Part shown: positions 7,805 to 16,476 of the stretch, piece by piece
Layout: the number at the start of each line of letters is the position of its first letter
Position numbering within the stretch: position 1 is the stretch's first letter
Assembly: GCA_964393865.1 (NCBI GenBank)
Contig: CAYMUW010000007.1
Span: 24,008 to 88,007 of the forward strand
Length of the DNA stretch: 64,000 nucleotides
Direction: 5' to 3'
Origin: Suilimivivens sp964393865
Lineage (GTDB): Bacteria; Bacillota; Clostridia; Lachnospirales; Lachnospiraceae
Position numbers and translations under genes: made by a program
Notes under the pieces: model-generated
The model's input: only the letters and a program-made list of their open reading frames with translations
Database searches by the model: none
What the model was told of the DNA's origin: nothing

Positions 7805-9565
7805 CTACTTGTTTTCCAAAAGACTAATGGCACCGAATTTACAGTTGCTCATACACAGTCCGCATCCGTTGCACATTACAGCATCAATCTCTGCTGTTCC
7901 GCCCTCTGCTCTGTGGACGGCCGGACAGCCCGCAACCAGACACATGCCGCACTTTTTACACTTTTCAGGGTCTACCACACATTTTCCCTTGGGCACAAAG
8001 GTTTTCAGCAGCGCACACTGGGATTTGGTAATAATCACAGACACCTCTTCTCTTTGCGTTTCCTGCTTTACCAGCTTCTCAAGCCCTTCAATGTCAAAGG
8101 CATCCACCTCATATACATGCTCAATCCCCATGGCCTTGCAAAGCTTGTAAAGATTAATCATATAAGTGGTGTCGCCCATCAAAGTCTTTCCCGTAGCCGC
8201 ATGATCCTGATGCCCCGTCATTCCCGTTGTGGAATTGTCCAGAATAATGACCGTACCCGCAGCCTTGTTATAGACCATATTCATCAGGGAATTCACGCCG
8301 GTATGTAAAAAGGTGGAATCTCCGATTACTGCCACCCAATTCTTCACATAATCCCTGCCTTTCGCCTTCTCCATTCCGTGAAGGTTGGAAATGCTGGCTC
8401 CCATACACACCGTAGTGTCCACGACCGAAAGAGGGGCTACCGCTCCCAAGGTATAGCATCCGATATCTCCGGCCGCATGAATTTTCAGCTTTTTCAGTAC
8501 GGAGTACACACTTCTGTGAGGACATCCGGGGCAAAGAATGGGAGGTCTTGCCGGCACCTGCGCAGGCGTATCAATCACGAGTTCCTGGCCCAAAATGGCT
8601 CTTCTCAGCATATTGGCGCTGTACTCTCCCTGTACTGTAAAGATTTCCTTTCCGACTGCTTTGATTCCCCATGACTTCACCTGCTCTTCAATCACGGGCT
8701 CAAGTTCCTCCAAAATATACAGAGTATCCACCTTGGAAGCAAACTCCTCTATCAGCTTTCTGGGAAGGGGATGAACCAATCCCAGCTTCAAAACCGATGC
8801 ATTGGGCAGAACTTCCTTTACATACTGATAAGGGATGCCGCTGGTAATCACGCCGATTTGGGTATCCTTGTATTCCACTTTATTGATATCCATCGTGCAG
8901 GCATCCTCCGCCATCCGTTTCAGGCGTTCTTCCACCACAATGTGACGTTTAATGGCATTACCCGGCATCATAACATTCTTTGCAATATTCTTCTCGTAGG
9001 GCCTATCCTCTACCGCTGCTCTCTCCTCCAGATGTACCAGGCCTTGCGAGTGCGCCAGTCTGGTGGTTTCCCGAACCATGACAGGGGTATCATACTCCTC
9101 AGAAAGCTCAAAAGCACGTTTCATAAATACCCTTGCTTCTTCGCTGTCCGACGGTTCAATTACCGGCACCATAGCTGCCCTTGCCACCATACGTGAATCC
9201 TGCTCGTTCTGGGAGCTGTATATTCCCGGATCATCCGCTGCAACCAGCACCAAACCGCCGTTCACACCGCTGTAGGCAATGGTGAACAAAGGATCGGACG
9301 CCACGTTTACGCCTACATGCTTCATGGAAACCAGTGCACGCACACCGCTTATGGATGCACCGATTGCCACCTCCATTGCCACCTTTTCATTGGGCGACCA
9401 CTCTGCATACACCTCATCCTTGTATTTCACCAGATTTTCGCTGATTTCCGTACTGGGAGTTCCCGGATAAGCCGCCGACACCTTTACTCCTGCTTCATAT
9501 GCGCCTCTTGCAAGTGCCGCATTGCCAAGCATCATTACTGTAGTTCCCGCACATTCTTTACTCAA
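7805..9565 (-). CDS. iorA: Indolepyruvate oxidoreductase, alpha subunit
   Basis: Thiamine-diphosphate subunit of indolepyruvate:ferredoxin oxidoreductase, 586 residues. The start is a TTG at 9565 behind GGTGG; there is no ATG nearby in frame. The N-terminal pyrimidine-binding domain includes SAAYPGTPSTEI (about residue 30), the ThDP motif GDSTFLHTGVNSLMNMVYN with the following NSTTGMTGHQDH lies near 415-450, and two [4Fe-4S] clusters are carried by CKKCGMCLVAGCP and CNGCGLCMSNCK at the C terminus. It is first in the iorA-iorB-paaK-ACT operon, which ferments aromatic amino acids after transamination. The reverse, reductive direction is also possible in anaerobes. Confidence 0.95.
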   Translation of the reverse strand: MSKECAGTTVMMLGNAALARGAYEAGVKVSAAYPGTPSTEISENLVKYKDEVYAEWSPNEKVAMEVAIGASISGVRALVSMKHVGVNVASDPLFTIAYSGVNGGLVLVAADDPGIYSSQNEQDSRMVARAAMVPVIEPSDSEEARVFMKRAFELSEEYDTPVMVRETTRLAHSQGLVHLEERAAVEDRPYEKNIAKNVMMPGNAIKRHIVVEERLKRMAEDACTMDINKVEYKDTQIGVITSGIPYQYVKEVLPNASVLKLGLVHPLPRKLIEEFASKVDTLYILEELEPVIEEQVKSWGIKAVGKEIFTVQGEYSANMLRRAILGQELVIDTPAQVPARPPILCPGCPHRSVYSVLKKLKIHAAGDIGCYTLGAVAPLSVVDTTVCMGASISNLHGMEKAKGRDYVKNWVAVIGDSTFLHTGVNSLMNMVYNKAAGTVIILDNSTTGMTGHQDHAATGKTLMGDTTYMINLYKLCKAMGIEHVYEVDAFDIEGLEKLVKQETQREEVSVIITKSQCALLKTFVPKGKCVVDPEKCKKCGMCLVAGCPAVHRAEGGTAEIDAVMCNGCGLCMSNCKFGAISLLENK

Positions 9566-9620
9566 AACTTTTCCACCTTTCGTATCTTACTGTAGCAGAT
9601 CCTTACGAAGCTTGTATACT

Positions 9621-9630
9621 TGTCCGGACA
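9621..9630. promoter_or_regulatory. Palindrome upstream of iorA
   Basis: TGTCCGGACA is a perfect 10-bp palindrome in the 267-bp gap between the divergent iorA operon and the thioesterase gene. It could be an operator. No convincing -35/-10 pair was found around it, and a palindrome this short can arise by chance. Confidence 0.25.
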
Positions 9631-9832
9631 GTCTTATGATATCCCGCTTTGCAATGATCTGCTTTACTTCGATTCAACTTATATTTTCATTATCATATCA
9701 TAAGTCAGGCTTATTGGAAAATATTTTCGTTTAATCTTTCTTCCTTTGCATGACTATGATAAAATGTGGTTAGCTTAAAAATGATAATATTTTAAAATTA
9801 TAAATTGTAATAGTCTCGGGGTGAATAAAGAT

Positions 9833-10321
9833 ATGTCAAAACAAACAAAACCGGAAAAATCCATAGAAGCATCGCGCACAGAACAGATTCATCTGCTCCG
9901 CTACGAGGATATTAACGGAGAAAACAGGCTCTTTGGCGGCAAGCTGGTGTCATGGATTGATGAAGTTGCCGGTACGGTTGCCAAACGTCATGCCGGTATC
10001 AGGGTAACAACCGCTTCCATTGATAATCTGCAGTTTAAAAATCCCGCTTTTCTGGATGAATTAATCGTCATCATCGGATACATCACTTACGTGGGGAATA
10101 CCTCCATGGAAGTTCGGGTAGACACCTATATCGAATCCTCCGAGGGCATACGCCGTCCCATTAACCGCGCCTATCTGACCGTAGTAGCATTGGATGAAAA
10201 CGACCGCCCCTGCCCAATCCCTTACAGCATCAAGATTGAAACAGAAGCCCAGAAATACGAATGGGAATCGGCTCTTAAGAGAATTGAGCTCAGGAAGAAG
10301 CGCCGGGATGAGGGGTATTGA
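9833..10321 (+). CDS. Acyl-CoA thioesterase, hotdog fold
   Basis: A 162-residue cytosolic acyl-CoA hydrolase of the YciA/YkhA type. The hotdog core shows LFGGKLVSWIDEVAGTVAKRH, where the Asp of WIDE is the expected catalytic residue, followed by the TASIDNLQFKNPAFLDELI strand block. The ATG at 9833 is preferred to the GTG at 9821 because GGGGTG stands about ten bases before it. It reads away from the ior operon and hydrolyses acyl-CoA to free acid and CoA; recycling CoA from aryl-acetyl-CoA is a guess from its neighbours. The gene downstream is a decayed transposase on the other strand. Confidence 0.88.
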   Translation: MSKQTKPEKSIEASRTEQIHLLRYEDINGENRLFGGKLVSWIDEVAGTVAKRHAGIRVTTASIDNLQFKNPAFLDELIVIIGYITYVGNTSMEVRVDTYIESSEGIRRPINRAYLTVVALDENDRPCPIPYSIKIETEAQKYEWESALKRIELRKKRRDEGY

Positions 10322-10330
10322 AACCGATAC

Positions 10331-10350
10331 CTGTCGGCTTAAGTCACATT
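10331..10350 (-). repeat. Fragment of a dispersed repeat next to an Rpn remnant
   Basis: On the minus strand this reads TGTGACTTAAGCCGACAG. The TTAAGCC-GACAG core matches the repeat at 23091-23140 with one base missing. It lies just past the 3' end of a truncated Rpn gene; another copy precedes an intact Rpn gene at 40717. Confidence 0.4.
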
Positions 10351-10444
10351 TCCCGCTCAAATTCCTCCACCGAGGTTACTCTTGCTGCCAGCTTTATCCA
10401 TCTATGAAGCAGTACTTCATTTTTCTCTTTCATAATCCGGTCTT

Positions 10445-10852
10445 TCAGCTTCTCTGAAACATACCGGTGTCCTTAAGCCTCCTCACCTCTACAATGTGAA
10501 GCTGATAATTAGACACTTTCTTTCTCAGGCTTTCCGGTATGTCCGTAAAGTCCAACAGTCCATGCAGGTCTCTGGCTCCGTCCCATTCCTGTTCCCCATA
10601 ATAAAGCACAAATGTGACGGTAGGAAAAAGTCTGCTGTCCTTCTTAAACCCGTATAAATATTCTCCGGCGCTTAAACCCTTGCCATCTCTTCGAACCTTT
10701 TTCCTTATTTTGGCTGCCTGTTTCTCATACTTTCCCGCATCATAACACATAACTCTGAGCACCAGAGAATAATCAATTTCTTCCTGATTTTCAATTGTAA
10801 TTGGGTAAATAAAAGCATTGATTTCCTGAAATTCTCTGATTTCTGCGGTCAC
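10445..10852 (-). pseudogene. Rpn-type PD-(D/E)XK transposase fragment
   Basis: The frame gives 135 residues matching only the middle-to-late part of the Rpn/PD-(D/E)XK transposase family: ENQEEIDYSLVLRVMCYDAG, LSAGEYLYGFKKDSRL, TVTFVLYYGEQEWDG and LLDFTDIPESL. The family is normally about 300 residues or more, so the catalytic N-terminal half is missing and the C-terminus stops early at DTGMFQRS. The GTG at 10852 has no ribosome site, and open frame continues a few codons upstream. Intact members are RecA-independent recombination-promoting nucleases. This copy is best read as a relic beside an IS30 remnant; a full-length cousin is at 40717. Confidence 0.8.
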
Positions 10853-11018
10853 CCGAAAGGGCTTCCATAACAGAAGAAAGAAGGCATAACGCCTGAATGA
10901 ATAGAAATGTTCTATGCTTTGTTATCATGTTATCATATTAAGCAATCAGATGCAAGTGTTATGTTTGGTATTTTGTACACTTTTGAACTTTAATAGATTA
11001 TTATGCTATGAAATTCGT

Positions 11019-11051
11019 CATTGACATACATTGAGATTTTGTAAGTCAATG
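11019..11051. repeat. Imperfect inverted repeat beside the IS30 remnant
   Basis: CATTGACATAC and GTAAGTCAATG pair over 10 of 11 positions around an 11-base loop, 16 bp past the transposase stop. It could be an IS end, a terminator without a T tract, or an unrelated hairpin; no matching end was found upstream of the transposase. Confidence 0.35.
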
Positions 11052-11066
11052 ATCTCCTGCTTTTTA

Positions 11067-11722
11067 TCATATCGCTGCTAATTCCCTTTCAAACAGTTCC
11101 CTGCTGCTGCAATAACCCAGCGTCCGGCGTGGATAGCTGTTGATCCAGTTCTCAATCCGTTCACCCTCATAGTCTGCAAATTCCGATCCATTGTCTACGG
11201 TTATACTCTTGAATACATTATAGAACATATCACCCCACCTCTTTTCTAAACGATCCAGCGCATTGACCACGCTTTCCGCTTTCTGAACCGGCAGCTTTGC
11301 TATTATTTCATCCCGTGTCTTTCGTTCTATCAGCACAAGAAGGCAGGATTTTGTAACGTCCTTCTTGCCTTTGCCAGTGCCGCGTCCGGCGAATATTTAT
11401 TATCAATTATCATTCTCTCCAAAAAATTAGCCAGTGCAATATCATTTCCAATTTTCAGCCCTGCGCCCTTTGCTTTTAAATTTTCCTGTGCTTTCCGGTC
11501 TGCTTCATCGGGGTTGCAGCGTTCTTCCTCTGTCAGATCGCTATTTGTGTGCATATACCGCCCGCGTTTTAATTTTCTGTAAATCGTGCTGATATGTTTG
11601 TGTAAGATAACCGCTATCTCCTTTGGTTTGGATACAATATCCTCCACTTTAACAGGAAACATCAATCCGTCTTTGCGAAAAAATATATGTTTGCTTCTTT
11701 TCTCCTCCACAACAACTCCCAA
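11067..11722 (-). pseudogene. IS30-family transposase, internally deleted
   Basis: Two overlapping frames belong to one former IS30-type transposase. The first (11330-11722) has the N-terminal helix-turn-helix with KPKEIAVILHKHISTIYRKL and LERMIIDNKYSPDAAL. The second (11067-11336) holds a piece of the DDE core (LIERKTRDEIIAKLP, FKSITVDNGSEFADYEG) and then jumps to the C-terminal NSYPRRTLGYCSSRELFERE. The first catalytic Asp region and the block with the last acidic residue, normally between SEFADYEG and the C-terminal motif, are both gone. So at least two internal deletions and a frame change have inactivated it. Confidence 0.85.
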
Positions 11723-11822
11723 AATAAAGTTCTATTTGTATGTTCGGAAACTAACTGCATACTTCTTAAATACCGCAAGCAAGTCACTTAGACAGATGCC
11801 GTAATTCTACTGATTTATTATT

Positions 11823-12143
11823 CTATTTCCCCTTCAGCATAACATCGAGAACCTCATATATCTGCTTCTGCCTGTCCTTAGGCAAGCCTTCAATCCGATC
11901 GATATACTGGCTCATTCTCACCTGATATCCGGTATTGGTTACATCCTCCAGCGCCACATCTGCTGATACACCAAGCTCATTAATCATACGGATAAAGGTT
12001 TCCAGTTTGGGAATCTTCTCTCCCCGCTCAATCATCCCGATATATGCCGGACTAAGATTCAGTTTTTCCGCAAGCTTCTCCTGCGTCCATGATTTCTGTA
12101 AACGTTTTTCTTTCAAATGTTTTCCTATACTCGACAAATCCAT
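11823..12143 (-). CDS. XRE-family helix-turn-helix regulator
   Basis: A small 106-residue DNA-binding protein. Residues 7-60 are a Cro/CI-type helix-turn-helix (GKHLKEKRLQKSWTQEKLAE, LSPAYIGMIERGEKIP). The C-terminal 40 residues resemble the short dimerisation tail of stand-alone XRE regulators. GGAAGGTAG precedes the ATG. A perfect 9+9+9 palindrome 12 to 38 bp upstream of the start is a likely autoregulatory operator. The gene stands alone next to transposon debris, so it may be a leftover of a mobile element or a local regulator; no target other than itself is suggested. Confidence 0.88.
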   Translation of the reverse strand: MDLSSIGKHLKEKRLQKSWTQEKLAEKLNLSPAYIGMIERGEKIPKLETFIRMINELGVSADVALEDVTNTGYQVRMSQYIDRIEGLPKDRQKQIYEVLDVMLKGK

Positions 12144-12154
12144 AATCTACCTTC

Positions 12155-12181
12155 CTAATAGTAGTTGACCATTACTATTAG
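12155..12181. promoter_or_regulatory. Palindromic operator upstream of the XRE gene
   Basis: CTAATAGTA and TACTATTAG are perfect 9-bp inverted arms separated by nine bases. The palindrome lies 12-38 bp upstream of the XRE start codon, overlapping a possible TATACT (12182-12187 side), and is the natural binding site for the dimeric regulator. The rest of the 321-bp gap (12144-12464) is AT-rich and holds only this site and the structured RNA at 12334-12427. Confidence 0.65.
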
Positions 12182-12333
12182 TATAGGTACTTATCAATAT
12201 GTTTATAATAAACTACAAGGTAATTACTATAACTATTGGTTGTATTTTACCAGAAATTTCCTGCATATACAAATTTCAACCCGGATATTGAACAACCGTA
12301 AGCTTTTTTCTGAAATAATAACATCCAAAAACA

Positions 12334-12427
12334 AAGGCATCCGCCCGTTTGATACACCCCTGTAAAGAAGACAGGGGACATATCGGTTCTTTCTAAAATC
12401 TTAGAAAGTTCCTCGGGCAAATGCCTT
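12334..12427 (-). ncRNA. Three-way-junction RNA downstream of ilvE
   Basis: On the minus strand, after the ilvE stop, the sequence folds into an outer stem (AAGGCAT with ATGCCTT and GCCCG with CGGGC, separated by a 2x2 internal loop) enclosing two perfect 7-bp hairpins (CTTTCTA/TAGAAAG and CCCCTGT/ACAGGGG). The closing stem is followed by TTTGTTTTT, so it can end transcription. Single-stranded joints of 4-10 bases remain between helices. A plain terminator does not need such a fold, and I cannot match it to a riboswitch class I know. It may be an elaborate ilvE terminator, a 3'-UTR RNA, or an independent small RNA. Confidence 0.5.
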
Positions 12428-12464
12428 ATATCATTCTGTTTATTTTCAATTACGGTTCCGGCTG

Positions 12465-13490
12465 CTATTCCACTTCAACAACCCATCCTTCAGGCGCCTT
12501 GATGGTTCCCACCTGAATGCCAGTAAGGGTATCATACAGCTTCTTGGTAACAGGTCCCATCTCGCTCATGCCGCTGGGAAGGCAGATTTCCTTGCCGTGG
12601 TCAACGATCTTTCCTACAGGGGAGATAACCGCTGCCGTACCGCACAAACCGCACTCTGCGAAATCCTTAAGCTCCTCAACGCTGACTTCTCTCTCCTCTG
12701 CTTCCAGTCCAAGATACTCCTTAGCAACCTGAACAAGGGAACGTCTGGTAATAGAGGGAAGAATACTATTTGACTTAGGCGTTACCACCTTACCGTCTCT
12801 GGTTACAAACAGGAAGTTTGCACCGCCGGTCTCCTCCACCTTGGTTCTGGTAGCTGCGTCCAGATACATGTTTTCATCATAACCCTGCTTATGAGCGTCT
12901 ACAATTGCATGAAGACTCATTGCATAGTTAAGTCCTGCCTTAATATGACCGGTTCCGTTCGGAGCTGCACGGTCGAAATCAGAAATGCGGATCGTCAAAG
13001 GCTTAACGCCGCCCTTGAAATAAGGACCTACCGGTGTTGTGAATACGCGGAACTGATATTCATCCGCCGGCTTTACACCGATAACTGCATTGCTGCCAAA
13101 CATATACGGGCGGACATAAAGTGTTGCGCCGCTTCCGTAAGGAGGTACATAAGCTTCATTAGCCTTGATGGTCTTTAAAACTGCCTTTACAAAATCATCC
13201 TTAGGATAAACAGGCATCTCAAGACGGACAGCACTCTGCTCCATTCTTTCTGCGTTTAAATCGGGGCGGAAGGTCACGATACGATCGTCAGCTGTGGTAT
13301 ATGCTTTCATTCCCTCAAAAATAGTCTGAGCATACTGAAGAACTCCTGCACATTCGCTGATTACCACGTTGGCGTCCTCCGTAAGCACTCCGTCATCCCA
13401 TGCTCCGTTTTGATAATTGGATACAAATCTGTAATCCGTTTTGATATAACCAAATCCTAAATTGGCCCAATCGATATTTTTCTTTTCCAT
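12465..13490 (-). CDS. ilvE: Branched-chain amino acid aminotransferase
   Basis: PLP-dependent class IV aminotransferase, 341 residues, the longer bacterial type II BCAT form. The PLP Lys lies in HIKAGLNYAMSLHA; TYGSG-like and GTAAVISPVGKI segments bind phosphate, and FEGMKAYTTADD is the typical N-terminal landmark. It interconverts leucine, isoleucine and valine with their 2-oxo acids and supplies both biosynthesis and fermentation of branched amino acids. It is transcribed alone; upstream is a 158-bp gap with a candidate TATAAT near 13600 and downstream lies the structured RNA at 12334-12427. Confidence 0.96.
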   Translation of the reverse strand: MEKKNIDWANLGFGYIKTDYRFVSNYQNGAWDDGVLTEDANVVISECAGVLQYAQTIFEGMKAYTTADDRIVTFRPDLNAERMEQSAVRLEMPVYPKDDFVKAVLKTIKANEAYVPPYGSGATLYVRPYMFGSNAVIGVKPADEYQFRVFTTPVGPYFKGGVKPLTIRISDFDRAAPNGTGHIKAGLNYAMSLHAIVDAHKQGYDENMYLDAATRTKVEETGGANFLFVTRDGKVVTPKSNSILPSITRRSLVQVAKEYLGLEAEEREVSVEELKDFAECGLCGTAAVISPVGKIVDHGKEICLPSGMSEMGPVTKKLYDTLTGIQVGTIKAPEGWVVEVE

Positions 13491-13648
13491 CGTTAAAGCC
13501 CTGCTCCTTTCTTTCCCTGCAAGTTTGTGCTATCTGCCCAAATCTGCGCCGCTCTTCTGTTATTACTTTTATTTCCAAAAGATATCGTACTAATTATTAT
13601 ACTTTTTCTTCCAAAAGTCAATCACCTATGCTTACTTCATGACCGCTT

Positions 13649-15052
13649 CTACACATACTTCATAATGGCTTCCACCACTTCGGGATATGCCCAGATACAC
13701 TTCTGTCTGATCAGAATACCAAACAACTCTCCGGTTCCGGCAAAACCGCCGTTATCCCAGACGCAGCAGGTGATTCCTCTTGCACGGGCTGAGGCAATAT
13801 AATAAGTATAAAAGTTTACCCGATCCTGCAGGTTGTCATTCTTATTTCTGGCTCCGTACTCACCCATTACCACGGGAACTCCCTGGGAGACAAACTTCTG
13901 ATACAGGGCGTTCATCACAGAATCAATTTCCGCTCTGCCCGTTCCGCCCTCTGCGTTAAACACATCGGTAGCGCCGCTTTCGCCCTGAGGCTGCAATGCA
14001 AAGCTGTATGGCGTATAAGCATGGGTGGACACAATCAATTTATTGTCTGCACTGTCCTGTGGAAGCTGATACAGGTCTGTGGTCACGCCTGCCAGTGAGG
14101 CCCCGTAGCCGGGCACCATCAGGTATCGCTGACCGTTGTTGCCGCCGGTTTGTCTAACCGTGTCAACAAACGCCTGATTTAACCTGTTAATACAGTCGGC
14201 GCTGTCCCTGCACTCCTCTGCGCTTTCCTGAAAATTCCATTCATAGCTGCTTCCCACCAGTCTGGGCTCATTCATGGACTCAAAGATCAAATGCTCGTCA
14301 TAGTCTTTAAATCTCTCCGCCACCGTCTTCCAGATGGTGACAATATATTTCTCGGACTGCTCATAGTGGGCGCTGTCAGGATAATACACATCCTCCGCAG
14401 TGTCGTGATGGATATTGATAATCACATACATCTCATTGTCTACGGCGTAATCCACGATTTCCTGCACCCTGTCCAGCCATTCGGTGCTGACGGTAAACTC
14501 ATCGCTTCCCTCCGCCCATTCTAAATGATTATGCCAGGTTACGGGAATTCGGATGGTTTCAAAGCCTGCTTCCTTAACTGCGGCAATCATTTCCCCGGTG
14601 GTCGCCGGATTGCCCCAGCTTGTCTCCGAGGCAAGGCCTGCATTGCTGCTGCCGGAATATGCATCCAGCGTATTTCCCAAATTCCAGCCTGTCTTCATAT
14701 TTTTTACAAATTCCAAGGCCTCCGAATCGGGAATGCTGCTCTGCTCAATAGACACTTCCGGAATGATAATTCCATTATCCTGCGTATCATCATTTTCCTG
14801 GGGCTCTTCACTCTCCTGCGCTGTTTTGCCTTCCTGTCCGGCTCCTTCCTCTCTGGCCTGTCCATCCGCTCCGCTCTGTCCGCTTTCTTCCTTCTCCGCT
14901 GACTCCCCGTTCTGCACATCCGATGCATTTAAGGCCGATGCTTCCTGCGCATTCTGCTCCGGGTTCTCCTGTCCGCTGCTGCAGGCGCCAAGTATCATGG
15001 CCATGACCAGTAAAAGCGCCGCCGCTTTCCATCTGCTGTTTCTCTTTTTCAT
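13649..15052 (-). CDS. GH5-family endoglucanase-like lipoprotein
   Basis: Secreted glycoside hydrolase anchored by a lipoprotein signal (lipobox LGAC, Cys24), 467 residues. Residues 25-100 form a Gln/Glu/Ala/Gly-rich linker that lifts the catalytic domain off the membrane. The catalytic domain (about 110-467) is GH5-like: GWNLGNTLDAYS, NIHHD, the acid/base Glu in ESMNEPRLV, VSTHAYTPYSFA and the nucleophile Glu in VVMGEYGARN. Expected substrates are beta-1,4-glucans or mannans. It starts 21 bp after folA and is last in the nuclease-thyA-folA operon, an odd place for a polysaccharide hydrolase; it may also have its own promoter. Confidence 0.9.
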   Translation of the reverse strand: MKKRNSRWKAAALLLVMAMILGACSSGQENPEQNAQEASALNASDVQNGESAEKEESGQSGADGQAREEGAGQEGKTAQESEEPQENDDTQDNGIIIPEVSIEQSSIPDSEALEFVKNMKTGWNLGNTLDAYSGSSNAGLASETSWGNPATTGEMIAAVKEAGFETIRIPVTWHNHLEWAEGSDEFTVSTEWLDRVQEIVDYAVDNEMYVIINIHHDTAEDVYYPDSAHYEQSEKYIVTIWKTVAERFKDYDEHLIFESMNEPRLVGSSYEWNFQESAEECRDSADCINRLNQAFVDTVRQTGGNNGQRYLMVPGYGASLAGVTTDLYQLPQDSADNKLIVSTHAYTPYSFALQPQGESGATDVFNAEGGTGRAEIDSVMNALYQKFVSQGVPVVMGEYGARNKNDNLQDRVNFYTYYIASARARGITCCVWDNGGFAGTGELFGILIRQKCIWAYPEVVEAIMKYV

Positions 15053-15073
15053 AATTTCCTCCCGCGCATCCTT

Positions 15074-15565
15074 TTATTTGATCCTTTCATACTTCAAAAA
15101 GTGATAAGTGATATCAAAATAGGTCTGTTCCTCACTGTCGGCTGTGATCCTCCACTCCGGCATTTCATCCAGATTGGGGAAATAAGCATCCGCCGCATAG
15201 GCATGATCGATTTTGGTCACATGGGCGGTGTCACAGTAGGGAAGAAGCAGACGGTACACGCTTTCACCTCCTACAATATACACGTCCTTCGTATCATATT
15301 TGGAAAGCTCTGCAAGAAGCTCTTCCAGATCATGCACCACCATTGCATCCTTCACCTGATAGTCCCTGTTGGTTGACATAATAATATTGGTTCTGTTTTT
15401 CAGTGGAAGCCCCTGAGGAAATGTCTCCAGAGTTTTCCGCCCCAGCACTACCACCTTTCCCGTAGTCTCCTGCCGGAAAAATTTGTGATCCGCCGGAATA
15501 CTGATTAACAGCTCGTTGTTATTTCCGATCGCCCAATTTTCATCTACCGCTACAATTAAATTCAT
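15074..15565 (-). CDS. folA: Dihydrofolate reductase
   Basis: NADPH-dependent reduction of dihydrofolate to tetrahydrofolate, 163 residues, normal length. The start at 15565 follows AGGAGT by seven bases; the longer frame to 15619 lacks a site and overlaps thyA. Motifs: VAVDENWAIGNNNELL (substrate loop), GRKTLETFP, and YIVGGESVYRLLLPYCD with the NADPH-binding Gly pair. It is directly downstream of thyA (43 bp), and the two form the thymidylate-dihydrofolate cycle. Confidence 0.96.
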   Translation of the reverse strand: MNLIVAVDENWAIGNNNELLISIPADHKFFRQETTGKVVVLGRKTLETFPQGLPLKNRTNIIMSTNRDYQVKDAMVVHDLEELLAELSKYDTKDVYIVGGESVYRLLLPYCDTAHVTKIDHAYAADAYFPNLDEMPEWRITADSEEQTYFDITYHFLKYERIK

Positions 15566-15608
15566 GAAATTACTCCTGTCCTTTCTTATGTGTGCAAAAG
15601 CACCCGTT

Positions 15609-16457
15609 TTAAATGGCAATGGGAATATTGGTGATTTGCTCCCCTGTCACATAATCCTCCACCCGCACATCGTTCCTGGTAAACTGATAGAAATCCTTAA
15701 TATCCGGGTTCAGCCAGAACTTCGGCGCCGGATAAGGCGTCCTTCCGATAAGCTCCTTAATAATCGGCACATGCCTGTCATAAATATGAGCATCCGCAAT
15801 CACATGCACCAGTTCTCCCACCTGCATATCGCAGACCTGCGCCAGCATATGCACCAGCACCGCATACTGAACCACATTCCAGTTATTGGCAGCCAGCACA
15901 TCCTGGGAACGCTGATTTAAAATGGCATTTAACACCAGCCTGTCCTCGCCCTTTTTCTGGGTCACATTAAAGGTCATGCTGTAGGCACAGGGATAAAGGT
16001 TCATCTCATGCAGATCCTGATGCACATAAATATTGGTCATAATCCTGCGGCTGAAGGGGTTATTTTTCAAATCATAGATCACCCTGTCCACCTGATCCAT
16101 CATGCCTTCCTTATACTGGTGCTTGACGCCCATCTGGTAACCATACGCCTTGCCGATGGAACCGTCCTCATCCGCCCACTCATCCCAGATATGGCTGTGA
16201 AGATCATGGACATTATTGGATTTTTGCTGCCAAATCCACAGCATCTCGTCCGTAGCGCTTTTTAGAGCAGTTTTCCGAAGCGTTAAAATAGGAAATTCCC
16301 TGGAAAGATCATACCTGTTTACCATACCGAATTTCTTAATGGTGTAAGCCTGCGTGCCGTCCTCCCAATGGGGACGCACCTTTTCTCCCTCGGTGCTGGT
16401 TCCGTTTTCCAGAATATCCTTACACATATTTATAAAAATTTCATCTGCCAAGCTCAT
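15609..16457 (-). CDS. thyA: Thymidylate synthase
   Basis: Methylates dUMP to dTMP using methylene-tetrahydrofolate; 282 residues from the ATG at 16457, which has GGAGAAAG six bases upstream. The longer frame to 16664 runs into the upstream nuclease gene and is rejected. The catalytic Cys is in YPCAYSMTFNV, phosphate binding in NQRSQDVLAANNWN, and DAHIYDRHVPI is the conserved dUMP/folate block. The Cys context differs from the usual PPCH of E. coli-type enzymes, so this belongs to a divergent ThyA branch. Partner folA follows. Confidence 0.94.
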   Translation of the reverse strand: MSLADEIFINMCKDILENGTSTEGEKVRPHWEDGTQAYTIKKFGMVNRYDLSREFPILTLRKTALKSATDEMLWIWQQKSNNVHDLHSHIWDEWADEDGSIGKAYGYQMGVKHQYKEGMMDQVDRVIYDLKNNPFSRRIMTNIYVHQDLHEMNLYPCAYSMTFNVTQKKGEDRLVLNAILNQRSQDVLAANNWNVVQYAVLVHMLAQVCDMQVGELVHVIADAHIYDRHVPIIKELIGRTPYPAPKFWLNPDIKDFYQFTRNDVRVEDYVTGEQITNIPIAI

Positions 16458-16476
16458 ACTCTTTCTCCATTCCGTA

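Noticed and set aside
12334..12427. Purine riboswitch reading of the three-way junction
   Set aside because: Loop lengths and joint sequences do not fit the purine aptamer, and the element is downstream of ilvE rather than ahead of a purine gene.
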